This document shows, piece by piece, positions 7,947 to 15,964 of a DNA stretch of 25,654 bases; positions within the stretch are counted from its first letter, which is position 1; the number at the start of each line of letters is the position of its first letter. Below the pieces are notes generated by a model. That model was not told the DNA's origin and did not search any database. It saw only the letters and a program-made list of their open reading frames with translations. The stretch comes from CAYUAG01 sp964554015 (GTDB lineage: Bacteria > Zhuqueibacterota > QNDG01 > CAYUAG01), in contig CAZKMO010000035.1 of the NCBI GenBank assembly GCA_964554015.1, positions 1 through 25,654 on the forward strand. Direction: 5' to 3'. The translations under genes and the position numbers were made by a program.

Positions 7947-7993
7947 GTTATATCTTACAAAATTATCTGCATATAACAAGATAAGGGGATACC

Positions 7994-10381
7994 ATGGAAA
8001 AAAATAACTTTGCAAGTGATTTATTTAATATTGATGGTAATGGTAATAAGACAAAAACCGAAACCGTTTCCCCATCCCCAATATCTGATAAAGAGAAAAC
8101 AAAGGAAGACAATATCCATGATACCGATATGCATGACGATTCCATTAATATACCCTTAACCGATAATGCTCTTACTGTATTAGAAAGAAGGTATCTAAAA
8201 AAGAATAGAAAGGGAAATGTAATTGAAACTCCTGTACAGTTATTCAGAAGAGTGGCAAAATTTATTGCTTCTGCGGATAAACTCTATGGATCCGAAGCCC
8301 AGGCAGAAAAGAGTGAAGAGAAGTTTTTTCAAATGATGACTAATTTAGAATTCGTGCCTAATTCTCCTACGCTTATGAATGCTGGTCGTGAACTCGGTCA
8401 ACTCTCTGCCTGTTTTGTTCTTCCCATAGATGATTCCATGACTTCAATTTTTGAAGCAGTGAAGAATACTGCCCTTATTCATAAATCAGGTGGAGGGACA
8501 GGTTTTTCTTTTTCCAGGATCAGGCCCTGTAATGATATTGTTAAATCCACCCATGGGATAGCTTCCGGACCTATTTCATTTCTACATGTATTTGATGCCG
8601 CAACCGAAACAGTCAAACAGGGAGGCACCCGCAGAGGAGCGAATATGGCCATCCTTAGGGTTGATCATCCTGATATTGAATCCTTTATCACCTGTAAAGA
8701 GGACAATGATTCCCTGAATAATTTTAATATTTCAGTTGCTTTGACCGATCAATTCTGGAATGCCCTGGAAGCTGGCCAGGATTATGATCTTATTAATCCC
8801 CATTCCAAGAAAGTAAATAAATCTTTGAATGCAAAAGAAGTTTTTGATAAAATAGTATATTATGCCTGGAAGAATGGAGACCCTGGAGTGATTTTCATTG
8901 ATAGAATCAACCGGGATAATCCAACTCCGCATCTGGGTGAGATTGAATCCACAAATCCTTGCGGAGAGCAGCCTCTGCTTCCTTTTGAATCCTGTAATCT
9001 CGGTTCCATCAATCTTTCCAAAATGGTGGTGGAAAAGGAAGGGAAATGGGTTGTAGATTATGAAAAACTTAAAAAGACAGTAAGAAATTCAGTCCATTTT
9101 CTGGATAATGTTATTGATAAAAATAAATTTCCTCTGGAGAAAATTGATAAACAAACCAAGGAAACCAGAAAGATTGGACTGGGAGTGATGGGCTTTGCCG
9201 ATCTGTTGATACAACTTGAAATTCCCTATAATTCCAAAGAGGCAGTTGAAACAGCTCAGGCGGTAATGGAATTCATAAATGAAGAAGCAAAAAAGAAATC
9301 GCAGGAACTGGCTCAGAAGAGAGGGGCATTTCCTGCCTATCCGGGGAGTATATATGAGAAGAATGGGGAAATGAGAATACGTAATGCCACCAGAACCACC
9401 ATTGCTCCTACCGGGACCATTAGTATAATTGCAGGATGTTCCAGTGGTATTGAACCTTTATTTGCTCTTTCCTTTGTTCGAAATGTAATGGATGATGATA
9501 AACTGCCAGAAGTTCACCCTTTCTTTCTGGAAACCTTAAAAAAGAAAGGTCTGTATTCAAAGAGTATTGAAGAAAAGGTTGCTAAAGAAGGTACTCTTAA
9601 AAATATTGATAATATTCCAGAGGACTTTAAAAATATATTTGTTACTTCTCATGATATACGACCGGAGTGGCATATCCGTATGCAGGCTGCCTTTCAGGAG
9701 TATACTGATAATGCAGTTTCGAAAACAGTTAATTTCCCCAATAGTGCAACCATAGAAGATGTTGCCCGGGTATACCGGTTGGCTCATGACCTTGGCTGTA
9801 AAGGAGTGACCATATACCGCGATGGCAGTCGAGTTAAGCAGGTCTTAAATAAAGGAACATCGGAAACTAAAAAGAAGGTTATAAAAAAGGGACGTGCCTC
9901 CAAACTGCGTGGTTTTACATCCAAATTAAATACCGGTCAGGGATCTTTGTATGTTACTATAAATACGGATGATAATTATGCACCAGTGGAAGTATTCGCC
10001 AATATTGGTAAAAGTGGAGGAGATACGGCAGCCCTTTCTGAAGCTATTGGCAGATTGATTTCCATAGCTTTGCAGAATAATGTTAAAGTGGATGATGTCA
10101 GTAATACCTTGATGGGGATCACCGGATCACGACCAGTGTGGAATGAGGGAAGTTTGATAAAGTCTGTACCGGATGGTATTGGTCAGATTCTGAGGAAGGA
10201 GTTTGGGGAGAATCCCGAAGTAAAAAAAGAAACAGCGGAAAAGGATCATGAACATTATGACATGTCTGAAGAAAATTCTTTGGAATTGACCAGTTTGGAA
10301 TGCCCGGACTGCGGTAATTCTATGGAAACCGAAGGCGGATGCATGTTTTGCCGATCCTGCGGATATTCGCATTGCGGGTAG
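7994..10381 (+). CDS. nrdJ: Class II ribonucleoside-diphosphate reductase, adenosylcobalamin-dependent
   Basis: Makes deoxyribonucleotides from ribonucleotides using a B12-derived radical, independent of oxygen; cytoplasmic. It has 795 residues. The first 55 are hydrophilic and low in complexity, with no ATP-cone visible. Key residues are the redox pair Cys140 (LSACFVLP) and Cys334 (ESCNLGSINL), and the radical-site motif NPCGEQ at 321-326 with Asn321, Cys323 and Glu325. Also present are NSPTLMNAG at 123-131, GGGTGFSFSRIRP at 166-178 and TIAPTGTISIIAG. The tail is a Cys-rich finger (Cys770, 773, 783, 786, 789, 794), typical of B12-dependent enzymes and needed for re-reduction. AAGGGG precedes ATG 7994. 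It stands alone, preceded by NrdR-like boxes and its own promoter. No second subunit gene is needed for this class. Confidence 0.96.
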   Translation: MEKNNFASDLFNIDGNGNKTKTETVSPSPISDKEKTKEDNIHDTDMHDDSINIPLTDNALTVLERRYLKKNRKGNVIETPVQLFRRVAKFIASADKLYGSEAQAEKSEEKFFQMMTNLEFVPNSPTLMNAGRELGQLSACFVLPIDDSMTSIFEAVKNTALIHKSGGGTGFSFSRIRPCNDIVKSTHGIASGPISFLHVFDAATETVKQGGTRRGANMAILRVDHPDIESFITCKEDNDSLNNFNISVALTDQFWNALEAGQDYDLINPHSKKVNKSLNAKEVFDKIVYYAWKNGDPGVIFIDRINRDNPTPHLGEIESTNPCGEQPLLPFESCNLGSINLSKMVVEKEGKWVVDYEKLKKTVRNSVHFLDNVIDKNKFPLEKIDKQTKETRKIGLGVMGFADLLIQLEIPYNSKEAVETAQAVMEFINEEAKKKSQELAQKRGAFPAYPGSIYEKNGEMRIRNATRTTIAPTGTISIIAGCSSGIEPLFALSFVRNVMDDDKLPEVHPFFLETLKKKGLYSKSIEEKVAKEGTLKNIDNIPEDFKNIFVTSHDIRPEWHIRMQAAFQEYTDNAVSKTVNFPNSATIEDVARVYRLAHDLGCKGVTIYRDGSRVKQVLNKGTSETKKKVIKKGRASKLRGFTSKLNTGQGSLYVTINTDDNYAPVEVFANIGKSGGDTAALSEAIGRLISIALQNNVKVDDVSNTLMGITGSRPVWNEGSLIKSVPDGIGQILRKEFGENPEVKKETAEKDHEHYDMSEENSLELTSLECPDCGNSMETEGGCMFCRSCGYSHCG

Positions 10382-10688
10382 AAAAATATACTCAACTTTC
10401 CTTACTCTTCCATTTTTCCATAAATCCATAATTCCATTATTTTATTTATTTTGTATTTATACTTTTTTTCATTCCATTTAAAGCATTTTTACCTTTAAGA
10501 TAACTTTAAATTAGAAAATAGGATTATTTTCTTGTACTTTTAAGATTTTTGCTTTACCTTTTCAGGTTACTCCATGGTTACTTTATGATATTATATTATA
10601 ATATCAGATTAAAGGATTTCCGCATAATCAGGGGATTGAACTAATCTGATTTATCAGAAGATGGGATGAAATAATTGGGGATTTCTCT
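10382..10688. promoter_or_regulatory. Leader of the TPR-CHAT gene with overlapping hairpins
   Basis: No gene. Near 10400-10440 are repeated (A)TCCAT words. Farther on, three inverted repeats overlap in series. Stem A has arms TGATATTATA (10586-10595) and TATAATATCA (10597-10606). Stem B pairs ATCAGATT (10603-10610) with AATCTGAT (10643-10650). Stem C pairs TCTGAT (10645-10650) with ATCAGA (10653-10658). A and C exclude B, an arrangement typical of switchable leaders, though AT-rich chance pairing is possible. Confidence 0.35.
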
Positions 10689-13600
10689 ATGAGGATCAGG
10701 ATTAAAAAAAATATTTTATCCGCTACTTTTATATCTGCCTTTATAGTGATTGCCTTATTATCATCTTATTTATACAGTCAAACTAAAGATAGTGACTCAA
10801 TCCTATCGTCTTCATACAAGAAATCTTTACTTTTAATCGGATCCAAGCAATACGATGAAGCTATCAAAATCCTGAAACAAAGTATTAATGAGAATCCCTC
10901 TCTGGCCAGGGCATATTTGAAATTAGCTCAAGTATATAACAAAAAGAGCGAGCTGGATTCAGCCTTAATCTTTTTCAATAACTTACTGCATTCTGATCCT
11001 GAAAATGCTTATGCTTTATTTACAGTTGCCTGGATATATTGGATAAAAGATAATTACCAGAAGGCACAGGCGTATAGTGATAAAGCCTTTCAATTTGATA
11101 CCCGTTATGCTGTGGGTATCAGATATTATGTCATTATTATGAATAAGCTGAATAAAATCGAGAAAGCTCGAAAATTCCTGGAACAAATGATAGATTCCGA
11201 TCCTCAGAATGCAGCTGCCTATTATGGTCTGGGGTATCTGTATCAATTACAGGAGCACTGGGATCTTGCGTTACCAAACATAGATAAAGCCCTGGAAATT
11301 AAAAAGGATTTATTGGACGCTTATATTAGCAAAGGTACTATTTACTTTTATCAATCAAATTATAATGAGCTTATAAGAATTTCCCAATATGCTTTGCATT
11401 TGGCAGAAGAAAATAGGGATTTAGAATTTCAATGTAATTTTTTGGGGAATATTGGACTGGCTCATTCTTATCTGGGAAACCATGCAGAAGCAATTACCTT
11501 TAATAAAAAATCCTTGCATATAGCTGGAAGAATCGGCTATAACAAGGAATACGGAAGAATGCTGGGTAATATTGGATGCATTTACATGAACATTTCTGAA
11601 CTGGATAGTGCTGCTACTTATCTCCATAAAGCAGTGGAAAAAATGAAAGAAACCAAAAATAAGAGGTTAGAAGGATCCTATTTGCGCTATTTAGGCTCGG
11701 TGTATTATATGAAAGCTGATTATGCAGATGCTTTACAATATTTTAAAAAAGCATTATTTCTTTTAAAAGAAACAGGTGATAAAAGGGAAGAAAGCTTAAA
11801 TCTCTGGAACTTGGGATTGGTATACTGGAGCTACGGCAATTATACCGAGTCTTTGCAATACTGTAACCAGGCACTGCGGCTGGCTATATCGTTAAAATTT
11901 GAATGGGGTGAGGGGAGAATATTAAATACAATGGGTGTAAATTACATGAATTTGGGTAATTATTCCATAGCTCTTGATTGTTATAAAAATGCCTTAGCAA
12001 TTTCCAGAAAAATTGGTGATAAAATTGGGATGAATTTACAGCTGGGACATATGGCAATTATTTATGGATTACTGGGTGATTTCGAGAAAGCTTTGGATTA
12101 TTATAACCAGGCTTTAGAGATATCCCGGGAAATTGGAAATAAATCCGGAGAAGCAAGAAATCTGACTAATATCGGAACAATTTATGATTCAGAAGGAGAG
12201 TATGATAAGGCCTTGGACTTATATAATCAAGCACTCTCTATAAATAAAGAAATTCAGGACAAGAAATCCGAGGCAACTTTATTGGGAAATATTGGTCGTT
12301 TATATATCGGCTCAAAAGATAATGATAAGGCAGAGCAATATATAAAAGAAGCTTTGAAGATTACCCGGAGTCTCGATCAGAAATCGCTTATAGCAAGTGA
12401 AAACATTAATCTAGGCGATTTATATATGAATAAAAAGAGATATGCAACTGCTTTCCAATATTTTTCCGAAGCACTCAAAGTTGCCCAAAATATAAATGAA
12501 CCCGGAAGTATTTTACAAGCCAACCTGGGACTATCAGTTTCCTGTTATCAGCAGAAGGACTATAAAAAATCATTATTCTATGCTGAGCAAGCTGTTAAGC
12601 AAGTTGAAAACATACGGAGTTCCATAACCTCAGAAGAATTTAAAACTGGATTTTTTGCCTATAATATCCAGGCATATGACCAGGCGATTACAGTATGTTC
12701 TAATTTACATTTACAATATCCCTCTGAGAATTATGATGTGCAATCCTTCCAGATTGCCGAAAAAGCAAAGGCCAGAACCTTGTTGGATATTGTGTATCAG
12801 GGAAAAATTTTTCAGAATCTCTCCGAGATTCCGGATAGTCTGCGACAGAGTTTTATTGCGTATGAACATGATATTGAAAAGAAATATCAAACCTTATCCA
12901 TTGAATTGAATATATCTAAAGAATCGCAAAATAAGCTGCTTATTTCTAATCTAGAGGAACAACTTGAAGAGCTAAAAAGAGGAAAGGTGAAAGTAGTGAA
13001 TGAACTTCGGGAGAAATATCCTCAATACTATACCTTAACCAATCCTAAAATATTTGGTATGCAAGAGGTGCAACAACATCTTCTGAATGATAAGCAAATG
13101 TTGCTAGAATATTTTGTGGGCCAGGATGAAATTTTTATGTGGATTATAAGTAAAACCGATCGGAAGTTTATAACCCTTAGTTTAACCAAAACAGAACTTG
13201 AAAATAGACTGGCAGAAATCAGTCCCATTTTTAATAAACAAAAAGAAGTAATCGAAATCCCTGTGGATTACCGCTGGGCAAATGTCAGATTGGATTTGCT
13301 CTATCAATTGTATAAGGATTTACTGGAGGCACCGGCAGCTGATTATTTAAAAAATACTCAGGAGCTGATTATAATTCCGGATGATATCCTGAATTATTTC
13401 CCCTTTGAAATTTTAGTAACAGATACAACGCAGCAAAAAATAACCTATCTGATCCAGGATTATGCCATCTCCTATGCTGCCTCTGCCAGTTTGCTTAATC
13501 CGGAATTAATAATTAAAAAAAGAGCAAATAATAGTCTGTTGGCCATGGGAAATCCCTTATTTAAAACAGAAAAGAAAGAAGGCTTTCTGGAACAACTGGT

Positions 13601-14198
13601 GAAATTGGTCAAATATCGAACTCTTTTCCGTGGAAATGAATTTCAGCAACTGCCCAATGCTGAGGCAGAAGTTAAAAAAATAGCGGAAAATTTTGAGAAT
13701 CCAACTGTATACACAGGAAAACAGGCAACTGAAAGATGTTTTAAACAATCAGCAGCCGATTATAAAAATATACACCTGGCCACCCATTTTTTAGTGGATG
13801 ATATCCAACCCATGTACTCAAAAATAGTATTATCCCAGGCAGATAATGAAACCGAAGATGGACTGTTGCAGACCTATGAGATATATAATATGAGACTGAA
13901 TGCAGATATGGTGGTTCTCAGCGGGTGTAATTCCGGTCTGGGTGAACTTAAAAGAGGGGAGGGATTGATGGGAATATCCCGGGCTTTTTTATATGCAGGG
14001 ATTCCTTCCCTGGTTGTCACTCTCTGGCCCGTGGAAGATAGATCCACAGCGGTTTTGATGGATAAATTTTATAAATATATAAAAAAGGGGTATAAAAAAA
14101 ATAAAGCCCTGCAAAAGGCTAAGATTGATTTGATTACCTCAAAAGATATAATGCAGGATCCTTTTTACTGGGCTCCCTTTATATTGATTGGTAGGTAA
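10689..14198 (+). CDS. Exported TPR-repeat protein with C-terminal CHAT peptidase domain
   Basis: It has 1169 residues. Residues 1-31 look like a Sec signal or anchor (MRIRIKK, long hydrophobic stretch, SYLYSQ), so the protein should act in the periplasm or at a membrane. From about 40 to 640 there are some 14 tetratricopeptide repeats of the 36-44 residue type (repeating GNIG.IY...G.YDKAL..Y.QAL). A helical linker with a coiled-coil-like segment follows at about 720-780. The C-terminal CHAT domain (about 800-1169; caspase-like clan CD fold) keeps the catalytic pair: His1033 in HLATHF and Cys1080 in VVLSGCNSGLGE, so activity is expected. CHAT-TPR proteins cleave partner proteins, often on a signal sensed by the TPR part. 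It converges with the ECF sigma/anti-sigma genes (27 bp apart), suggesting a functional link. Its substrate is not known. Confidence 0.9.
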   Translation: MRIRIKKNILSATFISAFIVIALLSSYLYSQTKDSDSILSSSYKKSLLLIGSKQYDEAIKILKQSINENPSLARAYLKLAQVYNKKSELDSALIFFNNLLHSDPENAYALFTVAWIYWIKDNYQKAQAYSDKAFQFDTRYAVGIRYYVIIMNKLNKIEKARKFLEQMIDSDPQNAAAYYGLGYLYQLQEHWDLALPNIDKALEIKKDLLDAYISKGTIYFYQSNYNELIRISQYALHLAEENRDLEFQCNFLGNIGLAHSYLGNHAEAITFNKKSLHIAGRIGYNKEYGRMLGNIGCIYMNISELDSAATYLHKAVEKMKETKNKRLEGSYLRYLGSVYYMKADYADALQYFKKALFLLKETGDKREESLNLWNLGLVYWSYGNYTESLQYCNQALRLAISLKFEWGEGRILNTMGVNYMNLGNYSIALDCYKNALAISRKIGDKIGMNLQLGHMAIIYGLLGDFEKALDYYNQALEISREIGNKSGEARNLTNIGTIYDSEGEYDKALDLYNQALSINKEIQDKKSEATLLGNIGRLYIGSKDNDKAEQYIKEALKITRSLDQKSLIASENINLGDLYMNKKRYATAFQYFSEALKVAQNINEPGSILQANLGLSVSCYQQKDYKKSLFYAEQAVKQVENIRSSITSEEFKTGFFAYNIQAYDQAITVCSNLHLQYPSENYDVQSFQIAEKAKARTLLDIVYQGKIFQNLSEIPDSLRQSFIAYEHDIEKKYQTLSIELNISKESQNKLLISNLEEQLEELKRGKVKVVNELREKYPQYYTLTNPKIFGMQEVQQHLLNDKQMLLEYFVGQDEIFMWIISKTDRKFITLSLTKTELENRLAEISPIFNKQKEVIEIPVDYRWANVRLDLLYQLYKDLLEAPAADYLKNTQELIIIPDDILNYFPFEILVTDTTQQKITYLIQDYAISYAASASLLNPELIIKKRANNSLLAMGNPLFKTEKKEGFLEQLVKLVKYRTLFRGNEFQQLPNAEAEVKKIAENFENPTVYTGKQATERCFKQSAADYKNIHLATHFLVDDIQPMYSKIVLSQADNETEDGLLQTYEIYNMRLNADMVVLSGCNSGLGELKRGEGLMGISRAFLYAGIPSLVVTLWPVEDRSTAVLMDKFYKYIKKGYKKNKALQKAKIDLITSKDIMQDPFYWAPFILIGR

Positions 14199-14225
14199 TC
14201 TAATTAATTTACTTCTATATCCAAA

Positions 14226-15176
14226 TTAATGTAATTTTGCCAGCATTTCCTTGGCAGCTGCTTTGCGGATCAGATAAGGATGATTTAACTGAATAATTCT
14301 GTGAAAAAATTCTCTGGCTTCAGATGCCTTTCCTTTCATAAGAAAAGCCTTGCCCAAATACCAGTAACAATCCTCCCTGTAAAATTTATTATTTTCAGAA
14401 TTTTGTAAGGCCTGGTTTAAATAAGCAATACCTGCAGATACTTTAGTTTGATCATAGGTATAGGACAGTCCCGGAAGGCCTTTTTTAGCAGACAACAGAA
14501 AAGAAAGCCCTGCATAATAATTGGCTGGGAAATTTTCGGGATTTTCATTCAGGAAAAGTTGGAATTGTTTAACTGCCTGGGCATAATTCTCCTGATTAAA
14601 TAATCGCATTCCTTGGGTTAAAATAGACGCTGAGTCCACACCAGTCCTGAGTGTACTCTGCTTTTCAGGTTCAATCTCTGCTAAATAAAAATTATCTGAA
14701 CGGCTGAAAAAGGCAAGAGAATAAATACTTAGAATAAGAATAATTGCTACTGAACCTGCATAAGCTAGGGCTTTTCCGGGATGCAAGGTATGTATAAATT
14801 CCTGCCCTTTTTCTTTAATAAAATCAAAATATCTTTTCCGGGAAGAAATTTTTGGGAAGTCTTTTTTGGTACTTTTTAAGGAATCAAGGGAAGTATAGAA
14901 TTGATTGTCTAATTTTTTTTCAATTTTTGTCCACTTTTTCCCGAACTGTTGTTTAATGTTTTTTATATCTTGGACAGAGAGTAATTTCTGAATAGCCTGT
15001 ACACAATAGGGGCAGAAATTTAGATGTTCCTCTATTTCCTGGGTTTTCTTTTTAGATAGATTTTTATTGACATACTCTTGTAATAAGTCAGATTCTGGAC
15101 ATTGACTGGTATCTCGAGGTATTAAATCTTTAAAGTATTCTTGGTATTGTTCCCTATTCAGTTTATTGTTTTTCAT
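14226..15176 (-). CDS. Membrane anti-sigma factor with zinc-finger N-terminus and periplasmic TPR domain
   Basis: It has 316 residues. The N-terminal cytoplasmic part has the anti-sigma zinc pattern: Cys26, then His51, Cys55 and Cys58 (HxxxCxxC), which in this family clamps an ECF sigma factor. A lysine-rich linker leads to one transmembrane helix at about 136-157. The rest, 183-316, is made of TPR-like helices (QGMRLFNQENYAQAVKQF; YWYLGKAFLMKGKASEAREF) predicted outside the cytoplasm. It starts 32 bp after the ECF sigma stop codon, with a GAGAG site before the ATG, so both are co-transcribed. A sensor TPR domain facing the periplasm, next to an exported TPR-CHAT peptidase, suggests signal transfer by binding or cleavage. 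This link is inference. Confidence 0.85.
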   Translation of the reverse strand: MKNNKLNREQYQEYFKDLIPRDTSQCPESDLLQEYVNKNLSKKKTQEIEEHLNFCPYCVQAIQKLLSVQDIKNIKQQFGKKWTKIEKKLDNQFYTSLDSLKSTKKDFPKISSRKRYFDFIKEKGQEFIHTLHPGKALAYAGSVAIILILSIYSLAFFSRSDNFYLAEIEPEKQSTLRTGVDSASILTQGMRLFNQENYAQAVKQFQLFLNENPENFPANYYAGLSFLLSAKKGLPGLSYTYDQTKVSAGIAYLNQALQNSENNKFYREDCYWYLGKAFLMKGKASEAREFFHRIIQLNHPYLIRKAAAKEMLAKLH

Positions 15177-15208
15177 TAATTATCTCTCTATTAATTAATT
15201 ACGGTTAT

Positions 15209-15772
15209 TTATTGTTGCATGGCTAATTTAAAATGTCTTTTTCCGTTTTGAATATGAGACCGAACTTGATTATAAGAGAAACCGGTTATCTGGGAAATCT
15301 CTTTATATGATTTCTGGTGGATATAAAAGAGACAAAAGCATCTTTTCTGAGGTTTCTTTAACTTATTTATAACTTTTTTAATTTTTTCTGCAATTTCTTT
15401 TCTTTCCATATTAGATATAGTCTCTTCTGTTTTTATTTTATCAATTCTCTCATCGATTGGCTTGAATACAATAATTTTTTTTCTTCGGATTTGATCAATG
15501 CATAGATTAGTGGCTATTTTGCAGAGCCAGGGATAAAATGGTTTATGGGTATTAAAAGTATGAATGTTTTCAAAAGCTTTTATGAAAGCATCACTGGTCA
15601 TATCTTTGGCCTCTTCCTGATTTCTTATGATTTTCAGGCAATGGAAAAAAAGCCGCTCTTTATACCTTTCATAAATTTCCCCCAAAAATTGCTTGTTACC
15701 GGTTTGAAGATATTGTTCAATCCAATTAGAAATATTATCATTTTGGGAATGATTTTGCGTTTCCGCTTTCAT
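15209..15772 (-). CDS. ECF-type RNA polymerase sigma factor
   Basis: It has 187 residues from ATG 15772; the TTG just before it is less likely. Region 2 (about 20-100) shows the core-binding and -10 recognition helices (FLGEIYERYKERLFFHCLKI; DAFIKAFENI; FYPWLCKIATNLCIDQIRR). Region 4 (about 125-185) has the -35 binding helix-turn-helix (QKSYKEISQITGFSYNQVRS). Region 3 is absent, as in ECF factors. It is first in a two-gene operon with the membrane anti-sigma factor. It is divergent from the secreted-protein gene at 15965, which is a natural candidate target. Its promoter specificity cannot be deduced here. Confidence 0.92.
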   Translation of the reverse strand: MKAETQNHSQNDNISNWIEQYLQTGNKQFLGEIYERYKERLFFHCLKIIRNQEEAKDMTSDAFIKAFENIHTFNTHKPFYPWLCKIATNLCIDQIRRKKIIVFKPIDERIDKIKTEETISNMERKEIAEKIKKVINKLKKPQKRCFCLFYIHQKSYKEISQITGFSYNQVRSHIQNGKRHFKLAMQQ

Positions 15773-15812
15773 CAAATTTATCTTCTATATTATATACGGT
15801 TGATTAACAGGA

Positions 15813-15884
15813 ATTACATAATTTTATATCTTTATAAAATATAAATCATAGATATTGAAAAATCAAAGAAAAATTTTATGTAAT
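15813..15884. promoter_or_regulatory. Divergent promoter region with widely spaced inverted repeat
   Basis: The 192-bp space between the sigma gene and the secreted-protein gene holds ATTACATAA (15813-15821) and its exact inverse TTATGTAAT (15876-15884), 54 bp apart. A minus-strand TATAAT lies near 15789-15794. The elements may be operators or simply AT-rich coincidence. Confidence 0.25.
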
Positions 15885-15964
15885 ATTCATTTTCTGTTCG
15901 TAATTAATATATAGAAAATATTGTGAAAATGAGATAAGTACAAATTAACATTGGAGGAATAATT

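Larger units (their letters stand above)
7570..7993. promoter_or_regulatory. Divergent control region between tetR and the ribonucleotide reductase gene
   Basis: Very AT-rich 424 bp between two outward-facing genes. The left part holds the tetR promoter with two palindromes (7621-7670). The right part holds two NrdR-like boxes (7865-7910) and a sigma70-like promoter (7918-7946) for the reductase gene. Between about 7680 and 7860 nothing specific is seen. No cobalamin riboswitch was recognised despite the B12-dependent enzyme. Confidence 0.6.

Noticed and set aside
7680..7990. Replication origin in AT-rich DNA
   Set aside because: No cluster of DnaA boxes (TTATCCACA-like) and no dnaA/dnaN nearby.
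7570..7993. Cobalamin riboswitch before the B12-dependent reductase
   Set aside because: No B12-box-like conserved sequence or long structured leader was recognised; the promoter lies only about 50 bp from the start codon.
12655..12909. Second plus-strand frame inside the CHAT gene
   Set aside because: Out-of-frame shadow with no family features inside a well-supported coding region.
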